Below, piece after piece: positions 26,351 through 38,040 of a stretch of 64,000 nt of DNA. The position numbers were made by a program, and so were the translations under genes. A model generated the notes under the pieces. It was not told where the DNA came from and searched no databases. It worked only from the letters and a program-made list of their open reading frames with translations. This stretch comes from Glandiceps talaboti (taxonomy: Eukaryota > Hemichordata > Enteropneusta > Spengelidae), in contig NC_135549.1 of the NCBI RefSeq assembly GCF_964340395.1, forward strand, positions 1,116,501 through 1,180,500. Direction: 5' to 3'. How positions within the stretch are numbered: the first letter of the stretch is position 1; each line of letters starts with the position of its first letter.

Positions 26351-28088
26351 TTTTAATCAACCTTTTATCATTGAAGGTGTGAAAGTTTTCCAAATGTGGT
26401 TAAAAGTGTAAAAATGAACTTCAGCACTTGCATTGCCCTCTCCTCCTAAATGAACAAAGTTCATTCATTGAGCTCTTGGGACATTTTGTAATTGTCTCTT
26501 AACTAAAGACGCAATTCTGTCAACAATATATCACTTTTGAAAATTCTATGTATCAGGAAGGTTTAATCCCTAGAGTAACACCAAATAAATAATGTGTAAG
26601 AGTTTTATGATATTTGGGTTGCTATTATAATTAGAAGATCAACAACACATTGAGTAATTTAGTCATACTAATTACGTTGAATTAATTCTTTAGACTCACT
26701 GACTTTCTAAATTATACATATTTTTAATTAATTAACTAAATTATTCTATTTAGATTTGCTTATACTGATATACACCTGTGCAGAATACAGGTAATTTAGC
26801 AATATTAATTTGTCACACTTGAGAAAATTGCCGGAAGAAAGATGATGATACATCAAATGTGAAAAAAGAAACATTTCTTGTTATTAACTGGACAGAATAT
26901 GGCATAGTTCAGAGGTAATATAGCATATACACGTACAGTCTTGTAAAATGTGGGAACAACTTTACACAAAATATGAATTATGATGAACAAAAACAGAAGC
27001 CAATTATAGGCAAGGAAATCTTGTTTCTTTCAATAAGTTCTGGCATTAATTGCCTGTGAATTATATTTACCAAGTTGTTCATGTTCTTTTAACTGCTTGT
27101 TGTTTAATTCAATGTTTAATCACAAGTGTTTTGAGTGTATATAAACTGACTGTTGTTAACTAACTTTGCACTTACCCTGTTCCCCAAAATGATGACAGTA
27201 AATTTTAATAATAAAACTATCGCTTGTCCCTTGTGTCTGTGAAAGTTTTGAAGTTCATTCTTTTCATGGAGGTTTCAATAAAAGATAGGTGGAAATGTTA
27301 CAATGTTCCATTACAAACCTGCAGAAAGTAAAAGAATCCTAATTACTGTGACATATCTCATGACTGGTTTAATCCAAACCTATTAATAACTCCTACACAT
27401 ACAACAACTAATGTAATGGATTCATCTATTCATGAGAACAAAACAAAACTTCTGTCGCTACCTTTTATCTGCTAAAACCAATTAACTAAAACTAATTAAA
27501 ATGAGATATTGAAGTACAAATAAATGCAATTACTTAAATTTAATACATTTGCATAATGTCAAAAGATATGGCAATGTAATTTGTACTTGTAATGAAGTTT
27601 TTTTGACCTCTCAGAATTGGAAGTTTGTTTAATATAACTAGCTACAAGTCAAATGCACAGGTATGACTTTGGGTTACACTTAAAGTCTTTATGGGTTTTC
27701 TATAAGCTTTTCAACATTTTTCACTCGTAATCTTTTATTTGTTACTATCATTCATTCATTGACATCAAATGAGTAATACATAACATACACCTCTTGATAA
27801 CATTTTCAGGGATTTAGATAACAACAGGTAACCAGCAAAAAAAGCTCGCTATTCCGCAATGTTTTGCTGGCTAGTTATTCAGAAATTTGCTTAAAGACGC
27901 TTTGTTTCAACCACTATATTTCCATCAGTAGGCAGATTCATGGGCATTCTTCATAGACATTACCACATACTTACCACATTTAACTTGCTGCTTTCAAAAT
28001 TAGCTACATCCCAAATTTTATTATTTTTACTTCTGTACATATACTTTTACTTCCGTACATATACACATTTACATACATGCATATGCCA

Positions 28089-28245
<157 letters not shown>

Positions 28246-29344
28246 TCCAGTCCAATCTATTCCTTTACTGTGGTCTGTGAATACATATATTATCCCTGGG
28301 TGATGTTTGATATAACTGTAGCTTATGATTTGAAACCACTGAAACATGTAACAAACACTACCCTATATGACTATTAAATATAAAGCTATCACAGCTGAGT
28401 TAAGATTCATAAAATGTCATCGCTACCTTCAATTCTGATTTCATGATGATGGATATGTAAGTGCAGTCCTTTTTCCTTGTAGCATGTAGAAAGTGCATGA
28501 GCAAAAACTGTCTTTAATAATCATTAATAATGATTCCTGACAAATAACCTACATCAATAAGACTTCTCATTGACAATTTCATTTCCCTTTATCATCAAAC
28601 AAAATTTCCAATATCACACTCACCGTTTCACCCTTAGTTGATGACAAAGTTGGACCAATCAAAGCACTGAATTAAGGGCCTCAATGGAAAGAAGTGTTTC
28701 ATTTACTTTTAATTAGTACTGTAGTGCTTATTTGAGCTACCCTAAATAAATATATTTTATTATTTTAATAGCATTCAAACAAGTACTCTCTGGCAATGTT
28801 TCATAGAAGCAATAATCATGACATGAGAGTAGTGGATGAGAAATTGCAGACACATCTACTGACAGTGGTGACCATACTGCACATGTCCATATCAATCTAG
28901 TTCTTGGACATCTGTCAGTAGTGTGACACTTGAAGGAAACCTCACACTAGTCACTGTCAGCTACATAATCTCTATAATAAATACACAGATTTCTGATTAA
29001 CTGAGTTAAGTGATTCAGGAAGTACTCACTTGATTTGAACATCATAAACAAAGATATTGATGTCTTCCCTCTTGACACATTCATTCATTCTCATTCAGAT
29101 AAAATCTAGTATTGTATAAAAGTGGTGTGTTGTCTGACAGATTCAGAATATCATTTAGGTTCAGCTTGTGAGCTGCATGCAAATTGATATCACTGGGTCC
29201 AGATGAGACTTCACTCTACTTTACAATACTGCAGACTTACTGTCTCTCATACTGACTTATTCCAAATTCAAATGTGCATAGCTGGTAAGGATAGAACTTA
29301 GTGCTCTCACAGGTAATGGATGATTGAACAATGTAGCACATGCT

Positions 29345-29580
29345 CAACAAACGAACATTGTTCGTTTAGGTCAAAACCCCCTCCTCCCCAAAACGAACGT
29401 TCACAAATGCGACATCAAATGTTTATATATGTAAAATATGATGAAAACTATAATGAAAACACCACTACAATCTATGTAATGTAAAAACATGATTGTAAAC
29501 ACATTAAAATACCAGAAACCAGCACCATAACTCACATTAGAAGTACATACATGTATTTATCAACTTATCAACATCTCAGA
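29345..29580 (+). repeat. Diverged dispersed repeat, copy B (mate 26,110-26,350)
   Basis: See copy A. This copy also carries the near-palindrome aaacgaacattgttcgttt at its left end. Confidence 0.55.
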
Positions 29581-29844
29581 GCTGTTATCATTGAATGTAA
29601 ATTGAGGTGTAACAAGAAAGCAAAATATTAATTAATCTTGAAATTTTTATACCTAAAGTACAGAATGAGACATTTCCACTTCAAAGGATGCTTTTCAATC
29701 TCCAAGAAACTGTCATACTATGTAAATTGTAATGATAAATAAAATATTTTGGGAAGTAAACGTGTCACACGTTTCTATTCTAATAATTCCTGACCTCAAA
29801 CTTTATTGCCAATGAAGTATGATGAGTTTAACAAACAATTACAC

Positions 29845-30175
29845 AATTGACATACAAGTTATTTGATCTCACAGTACAGGTTTTCCCATCTGAGCAGGAT
29901 CTATACCACAGTTGACATACAAGTTATTTGATCTCACATTACAGGTCTTCCCATCTGAGCAGGATCTATACTGCAGTTGACATACAAGTTATTTGATCTC
30001 ACATTACACGTTTTCCCATCTGAGCAGGATCTATACCACAGTTGATATACAAGTTATTTGATCTCACATTACAGGTCTTCCCATCTGAGCAGGATCTATA
30101 CCACAGTTGACATACAAGTTATCTGATCACACATTACAAGTTATTGAAGTAAATTACAGTCTTCCCATCTGAACA
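29845..30175 (+). repeat. Minisatellite, 65-bp units, 5 copies
   Basis: gacatacaagttatttgatc recurs exactly every 65 bp (29,849; 29,914; 29,979; 30,044; 30,109), each followed by ttcccatctgagcaggatct. Confidence 0.95.
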
Positions 30176-30224
30176 GAATTTGCACAAACAATTAAACAAT
30201 TAACATACAAGTTATTTGATCACC

Positions 30225-30602
30225 TATTTCAGGTATTTCTATTAGTACATGATCTGCACAAACATTACAGGTCTTACCATTGGAACATGGTCTGCCCAAA
30301 CATTACAGGTCTTTCCATGGGAACGTGATCTGTACAAACATTACTGGTCTTTCCATTTGAACATGATCTGTACAAACATTACTGGTCTTTCCATTGGAAC
30401 ATGATCTGTACAAACACTACAGGTCTTTCCATGGGAACGTGATCTGCACAAACATTACAGGTCTTTCCATTGGAACATGATCTGCACAAACATTACAGGT
30501 CCTTCCATTGGAACATGATCTGTACAAACATTACAGGTTCTTCCATTGGAACATGATCTGCACAATTATTACAGGTCCTTCCATTGGAACATGATCTGCA
30601 CA
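30225..30602 (+). repeat. Minisatellite, 38-bp units, about 10 copies
   Basis: Unit acattacaggtctttccatt plus ggaacatgatctgcacaa, spaced 38 bp. It is similar to the second half of the 65-bp unit just upstream, so the two arrays share ancestry. Confidence 0.95.
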
Positions 30603-31696
30603 AACAATTAAGAGGACATATATTTATAAGCTACAATGTTATAGTAAATATTGCCAAATCAAACCACTTGTTGAAGTGTATATCCACTGACAAAATAGGC
30701 AATATTCTGTATTTAAGTGAAGGTTACCATGTTTGAGCTATACCTGCATTTGTACCTATCTGTGCTCTCTCAAACAAAATTGCAAACTCAATCAACCATG
30801 CATTCAACTCATCTGTGAAGCTATTAACAGGATTTAATATAGGAACAATATAGGTTTGGCAGCATGGATAACATCGTAGTGCTACATTTTATCAAAGAAG
30901 CATGATTAATTTTTAGCAATTTAAGATATATTAATATATATTTATGTGTGAAAAGATCATTTTACTTATAATTCATATGTAACATCACTGTTGCTCCAAA
31001 ATTGACATTGCCTTGAAGTTTAACTGTAACTGTAATGAACTGGCTGGTGACCTAGTCTGTCTAGATGTAGTTCATGACAAGAAAACTGTCCAGTTTAATT
31101 AAACTGATAACATAAGAATAGTTTTATAACCATACATCTTTCCTTTGTGTTTATCTTTACATTGTTAATTTTCATAATTACATGAATTCACTCTACCTTA
31201 TCAAACAAATGTGAGAAATAAATTCATACATGTATGCTGATTTCAGATATGATTAAAAATGTCTAGAGTTGAGTCAATTCCTTTTATGCAATGTCCATTG
31301 TGATGAAAAAGCTCTTGCACTTCATAATCTTTTGCATCAGTTCTCTGTGTTCTGATGTATTCAACCATGCAGCATTTCAAATCCGGTACCTTTTATTTCA
31401 AATACAATTAAAGGAACTGAACAAAAATAATTTGGGACCTTTAAATGGTGTTTTATAGTATAAGAAGACTTTCTCACGCAACATTGGTATTATTGTCAGT
31501 CAAAATTACTGCAAGTAAGTCATTTAAGCAAACTTTGATGAGATAACGAAAGGACAGTTCCCTGTCCCAATGAATATTATCTATCTAGTACCTAAACACT
31601 ATAATAAAGAATGTACTGATAAAGGTTTTAATCAATGTCCAGCTGACAAACTATGGTATCTAAATCTTTTATCACACTGTTTAACTATTACTCTAC

Positions 31697-32263
31697 GTGA
31701 TCACTATACTTAGTGACACATATGTTGTCATAATTTCACTGAATACACATACTACCTTCAATCTATTACATGTTTTGTTTGGCTTAAAATCTTACCAAAA
31801 TATAATGTTAGCAAGGTACACAAGCTCACATCAAAACTGGGAAATTGTAAATTTTGCCAGATTTTCCCCTCTCGTTATCAAGGTTGCAAAACCTTTGTCA
31901 AAACACTTAGATTTATATAAACTGTTCACTACACTAAAGTTTATTAGATTTCTCTCGTCTTTGTTAGCTGGTTTCTTAAAGCTAAAGCAAAAAACTTTGA
32001 ATGTAGGGTTAAACTGTCAACTCTATTTTGAAGCAAAGGCAATTAATGTGCATGGTGCAATTATTAGAATTTACCCATTATATCATGATTCTAAATCCTC
32101 ACCCAAAACAATGAATTTATTTACACTGTACCACGTGTTACAGATTTCTTGTTTCCCTAGTTTCTTTAACATTTTCTATAAAAATGTGAATGTAGGGGAA
32201 ACTATAGCTCTGGATATATGCACTACAACTTGTAATCCGCCATGTTTTTTTATGTCTGTATAA
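31697..32263 (+). other. Longest non-repeat ORF, 188 codons, unrecognised
   Basis: Open from ATG to TAA, with no low-complexity repeat. The translation is rich in Leu, Lys, Phe and Ser, with no motif, signal peptide or domain I recognise. It lies antisense inside SENP8 intron 1. There is no clear promoter or splice evidence. It could be a chance frame in T-rich DNA, a decayed insertion, or a nested gene. See findings. Confidence 0.2.
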
Positions 32264-32443
32264 AGAAAACAGAAGATGACATATCAAACTCTTCATATCA
32301 CACATATGCAAAGATAGTGCTAGTGAAACTGTTCATTTGACCTTTAACGAAAGCAGTAAAATGTGCAGGTTGAATTATAAGAAATCATGAAATTGCATCT
32401 CTGATTCCACATGTATGTAATGAGGACTATTTGAGTTACTGTT

Positions 32444-32509
32444 TAGTCTAGAGGCTATGCACTGAGTTTGAATCTGAATGACTTGGTACCACCTTGACAT
32501 CCAGACTAG
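32444..32509. repeat. MITE-like element, copy 2
   Basis: Bounded by tagtctag and catccagactag, like the 18,843 copy. The middle is diverged. Confidence 0.45.
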
Positions 32510-34167
32510 TACCTTTACAGCTATATCAGTATATGTATGAAAATAAATTCAATTCTTAACTGGAATGTCAGCCAAGGTTGGATTAGGTTCATTTTTAATC
32601 TAGGTATAAAAAAAGTTGTCTTTTAGAACTATAGAAAAAGGTTAGTCCAGATTAAATGAATAATCCAATCCTCAACTGGAAAGATAGCAATAAAACAAGA
32701 ATTTAGAATTTTAACCATAGGCCTTTTAAAACCAAGAAATTGAAATTACCATGTGTTGTCCAACATAGCAAATTAATCCATAACAAACATGGAGGCTAAC
32801 TAACAATCAATATGTATCATCTTCAAAATAAAAGCAAAGTACTTTTGTGTTTGAGTATCACAATGTATGAAATTTTGGGTTGCTTTGCATTTGTATGACC
32901 TTCGATGGGTGGTCAAAGAAGTAATAATGTTAATTACATATTAATATGCCAACAATACAAGTACTGAACTAAACCTAGCAACCTGCCTTGTCATCTAGTG
33001 TCTCACATGGATGTGTAACATTATGCCCTAGCTTTTTGAGGAACAAATTCTTGTTGCTTAGAAACCGAGTTTAACAAAACTACCGTATTAAATCAACAAT
33101 TCACATTTCAATGCAAATGCCTGCACATCTGTGATACACACACACACATATACACACAAAGACACAGCTCATGTACACAGAAACATAAACACACATTGTA
33201 ACTATATTATATTCAAAAACCTATGAAAGTTATATATTAAACCTATCTGTTTTAGATATAGTTGCCTCATAACATGAGAAACTAAAATGTGACAGTGGTT
33301 GGCCAAATACACATGATGAAATATTACTGCTGGGGCAGTTAAGTAACTAAAATGTATTCCTGGCTAAGAGCAACTCATAACAATTTGACAAAATGAATTG
33401 TTTGCCATAGCACTAATTTTGTTTTACGTCCACTAATGAAGACTGATGTATGTAAGTAATACAACCTAAACAGAATCAATCTCGAGAAGTCAGACTCAAA
33501 TACTTCAACCTCTTCCTGTAATCACAACTTGCAGGGATCAATACATGTACATGCTAGTGGCTGTCACAGAAATGTTGTCAGCATTCACACACATACCTGT
33601 ATACATATATTGTCTTATAAAGTTTGTGTGCAGTATAACATTTCACACATTCCTATTGACTGTGAGATTCTAAGGACTGTTACTGGGTTTTTATCTACCT
33701 GACATCACCTACAAAACCATTTCAGTTTCCATAAAAGATATCATCATAACAACATGTAATGGAAAATGTATTACATTTCCCTTGTATGTTGCCAGGTCTT
33801 TTTAAAAACGTACATTTAACATGTTTCTTCATCTGATGCAAACCTCACGATGTGGTATTCACAAATGAATTGTGTTTTTTTGATGGCTTTAGAGCTAGCG
33901 CAACAAAGTGTGAACAGATTTGACCTCCCAGGTCATCCAAAGTTTTGTAATAGCCAGAAAATGTTGTAATCTGTAAGATAGACATGGTGTGCCACCCTAT
34001 CAGCAAGCTCTCACAAGAGAAAGCTGATTAAGGCTGAACAATATGACATATCTGACAAAGGTCATAACATGTATACAAATGTTCTGCCCATGTCATGTAT
34101 TGAATTACTTGAAACTTTAAATCTGTCAAAGACAAAACTTAAAGTAACATTCTGTTTCCATACAGCC

Positions 34168-34289
34168 CAGAGATTTGGCTATTCGGCTTGACAATGTCAT
34201 TTGCCAGGACAATGAGAATATTATGTTGTGTCAGATAGCCAAGTCTCTAAAAGCCAGTATGTTGTGTCGGGTAGCCAAGTCTCTGAGCT
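34168..34289. repeat. Inverted-end element with duplicated right end
   Basis: The left end cagagatttggctattcggc is mirrored by gtgtcagatagccaagtctc (34,229-34,248). The right end is repeated at 34,263-34,282 (gtgtcgggtagccaagtctc). It belongs to the family noted at 7,159 and 22,691. Confidence 0.6.
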
Positions 34290-36784
34290 AGTCCTCATTC
34301 AAATGTAGAAAATTGATAAAATGACTGAATATATTCACTCACTTGGTAAATCATGAGTTGTTTAATGAATATAAACAATTCAATCAAAGTACAAAGGAAT
34401 TCTTCATCTTTCACAGTTTTATCATTGTTGACTATTCACAATTCCTTTACAACTCATGATAGTCAAATAAATTTCTTCTATAACAATAGAATTGATAGTG
34501 TATAACATCAACATCATGTCTCAATTTATCACGTGATTATAGAACCACATTGACAGACATGTATCCTGAATGAGTTGAAGACTATGATTTAAATATTCAC
34601 TGACCGTATCAATAAATCAAATTAGCAGATATATATTTTGATGTCTCATCAAAACTTAGTAGATTGTAAAAGTAGAACTGAGGATTACTAAATAGATATA
34701 AACAGGATATTAGGAGAGCAACACGGCCAATTTCAATAGATTCATCAAACTAACTATCAAGATTTTCAATATAATAAATCTCTACACATATTCTTGCAAA
34801 GAAATCAAGCATAACAATTACTGGTCAGATTGGCTTATAGATGTATGAGTTTCTCTTTTAAACACACTCGTGAGTCATAACCAACATGTAAAATTGGAGT
34901 GTCACATGCTTGTTGGTAATTTTAAAGGGAAGGTAACTTTACAGAAAGGTGCATGATACATTATAGCAAGGGGGTAGGATTCCTGGAATCTTTTGATGCT
35001 GCTATGTTTAGTAAAGTTTCAAGATAGCTAAAAAGATGGCCAAATTGCTTGACCTGCATTAGCTGCAATTGGAACATTTTTTAAACAGTTTTGTTAAGAT
35101 ATAATGACTTAATCTTAAATTATACACCCTGCAAAGTATTCTGCACAGAACTGAAGTGAGTAAACATACTTTTGTGGCAGTACACATTAGTATGGTACAA
35201 TACATTCAATAAAATTGAATTTTGGGCGCACATCCAAAAATCAGTCATTGTTGTTCCCACCCCCCACCCCCACCCCCTCCATCCATGTTTACTATTTTTC
35301 TGCTACACAATGTACACACCACACTTTTATGTCACTCTTCCATCCATCCATGTTTACTAGTTTTCTGTGAGACTACCAAATGTATGCAGTACAGACAAAG
35401 CTAAATCTAGATATTAACATGACATAATCATAATAATATTTATTTTATACTGGATAGTTCTTTAAGCATATAAACATTTGTGTCACATCCTCTTTTTATT
35501 TCACAGATAAATTCAAACCCAGATCATTCTTATTTACAGTTGTAATTGTGGTTTTTTTATCTAATTATGTAAATATTCTCGTTTTCTTACCTACATATGA
35601 AAAAAACTACAATGGAAAGAGTAGCTAATCATAAAAAAGATAAATGTTTGCTTTGAAGTTTTACAGAGATACAACTTGAGACTGTATGACATAAAAGATG
35701 ATAAAGAGTTTTAGTAATTGTGTATGTCCCATATAATTGAATGACTCAATGATAGATACAGACTCCTTTAGTTAAATATAACAAAGAGTTTTACTAAATC
35801 AATATACTCTATGCAAGTGAATGAATTACTGATAAATACTGGGTCAAGTATGATCATCTTCCTGACTCTAATACTTTTATAACAATGAATTATAGAGACC
35901 TTTTAAGCTAAAGGCAGGAAGACTCATCCACAGCAATTATTAATCAGTTTGATACGTCTCAAACTTCTCTGGAGTCCAATATACCAGGGATAAATTGGTC
36001 AAGGGAAAATACGCTTTATAGGTGAACTTTAGTAGGATATTTATTAGATTAGATCAAGCAATACTAACCTCCTTTATGAAGCTCTCTGTGCCAATAAATT
36101 GTTTCAACTAATCCTCATTTTCCTGTTGGAGTCTTCCTTCTCCTCATTGAATTACTTTACCATAAAAAAATAACTTAGACCTTGAAGTGTCACAAGCTTT
36201 AGTTTGTAAGCATATTACCCAGGTGAAAATATTAACAATAAAACCACATTCCAGTATATTGTTATAATGTTGATGCATGTCTTCTTAGAATTTAGTTTGG
36301 AAAGATTGGAAGAATCCGATATTTTCACTGAACTCTCGGTTGAAACTACTGTTAGATGTAATTGGATATTATAATAGAATTTCCTGTATATAGGTAGTTT
36401 CTAATCAAAATATTAGGTTTTTCCTGTGAATTGCAGATAATGTTCATCAATTCTGTGTGTGACTAACAATTCTTTGTAATCAAGTATTTCACTTTTCTAG
36501 TATTTTGTAATATGGCTATGATTTATAAAGCTTCCATAATTTTTGCAAGTTGCTAGTTTTTGACATGTGTTTTACTGCTATTTAGCATAACTACCTCCAA
36601 TCCATTATCACTTTCCAATAACTTATGTACTTGTCATTGGCCATCCCATAATCACGTTTTCTGCCTTTGAAAGTTGATTTAATTATGACAGGTATTCTTG
36701 TAACCTTTGACCTCAGTCAGTGTGTGTAGTTACATACTTTCCCATGAGACCCAAGACATAGTATCTCTACTCAAAAGATTTGTA

Positions 36785-37300
36785 TGTAGTCCTGCTTGCA
36801 CTTGCAGATGGTGCACACGTTTAGCTCAACACTGTCCTGTGAAAAGCAATGTAAACCACCTACCTATATCGATCGAGTGCGACAGCAAAATGCTGCTGCA
36901 CTAACAACAAACGAATTACATAAAAGCTATCAAATATTAGCAATCAATCGAATATGTACTCAGTTTACACCTCTTTGTCGATAGTACTCTCTGGCAAGAT
37001 CACAAAAAGTGTCGAAATCGGAACTTTTCTATTTCGCAACGTCTAATAGGACATCGTACGTAAGGAGGAAGCCCTGAAATTAAGGTTGAACTTGTGATTT
37101 CGGGATTTTTGGTCATCTGAACTGAGACATTTGTAGCCGTGCAGCGATGTAAAATTACTAAATAGTCGATTTATTGTTAATATTTGACCACAGGTTGCGT
37201 TAATTCTTGAGTTACCAGAATTTCTGGTAAGCTCAGTTTTCACGGCTGTCGCTTTGAAGAAGGAAGGGACGCCGTACTCCCGCATGTAAGCAGGACTAAT
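36785..37300. repeat. Old inverted duplication in SENP8 intron 1
   Basis: tagtcctgcttgca (36,787) and caaatattagcaatcaatcg (36,928 on) on the plus strand reappear on the minus strand as tagtcctgcttaca (37,298 down) and caaatattaacaataaatcg (37,186 down). About 45 bp are ~75% alike and weaker similarity continues to a centre near 37,050. Translation of both arms shows QILAINR / QILTINR, but I see no gene in either. Confidence 0.45.
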
Positions 37301-37617
37301 TTGTATATGCACATAATGCAGACGACGCCTGAGCTCCAGGTCAAAATATGTATCACGTGAACTACTGAAATATCGTTCTATTATTTTAATTTGGATCCAA
37401 TCGTTTTTGACTACCGTAAGATTCGTTAAATTGGGCCGCGCAAGGTTACTTTTGCTACAGCAAGCACTTTTGCGGTATATACAAAGTATTCAAGTAAAAT
37501 GTAAACAACACAACGTGCTGCTGTTGACAAGCTGATCTGAGCTTGAAACATTACAAACGTAATCACGGTATGTGCACAAAATCGATATTGTTTTACAAAA
37601 CATGTAGAATTACTCAC

Positions 37618-37739
37618 TCAAATGCAAATCCTATTATCTTATCGTTCAGCCACCTTGGACTATCAAGCAAGTGTACATCACATTTCCGCAGTAAACTGTC
37701 GTGAAAGCTCAGCACGATTTCGTTACTGTCGTCCGCCAT
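37618..37739 (-). CDS. SENP8: SENP8 (NEDD8-specific protease), coding exon 1
   Basis: First coding exon of a sentrin/NEDD8-specific cysteine protease of the ULP/C48 family. SENP8 processes the NEDD8 precursor and removes NEDD8 from proteins such as cullins. Read on the minus strand, the exon encodes 40 residues plus two bases of codon 41. It begins MADDSNEIVL and contains LLDSPRW followed by LNDKIIGFAF. The WLND motif and the IIGFAFEYF stretch (completed by exon 2) are the N-terminal family signature. The start is well supported: an in-frame TGA lies two codons upstream, and the context has A at -3 and G at +4 (ATGGCGG). The exon ends at a strong donor, gtgagta (37,617 downward), in phase 2. 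The catalytic residues are encoded further downstream and are not in this exon. Nearest alternative: another ULP/SENP paralogue, less likely because the match continues through exon 2. Confidence 0.9.
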
Positions 37740-38040
37740 GATTCATGCGCAGATGACGAATGCTCAGATTTAGACTGCCTAGGATACTTATATTTCTTTA
37801 AGAAGATTAGTCTTTAATCAGTTAAGGACTCATTCCGAAAATATTGACGGAGCTCTACCACTGCAATGTATGTGTACGTCCGTGGCCGTGTCTCGTAAAT
37901 CCCGGGTCGTAAATACTCAGCAATAAACAATGAGCACGATTAAAGATACAATTTGAATCTGGGTTGAATGACAGTTTCTCAAAGTTTATGTTGCGACAAA
38001 TCTCATAAAACTTGATAATTGGGTGTTTTCTCATGTACAA
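37740..38040 (-). promoter_or_regulatory. SENP8: SENP8 5' flank / probable promoter region
   Basis: This is the CpG-normal region immediately upstream of the SENP8 ATG. Visible elements are a tgcgca half-site like that of NRF1 at about 37,745-37,750 and the ATGGCGG at the start codon, which resembles YY1/TISU-type initiator contexts. A short upstream ORF (ATG at 37,746-37,744, seven codons) overlaps the main start. No TATA box is seen at a convincing distance, consistent with a CpG-type housekeeping promoter. The transcription start is not determinable. CpG content is also normal for about 0.95 kb inside the gene, to about 36.78 kb. Confidence 0.4.
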
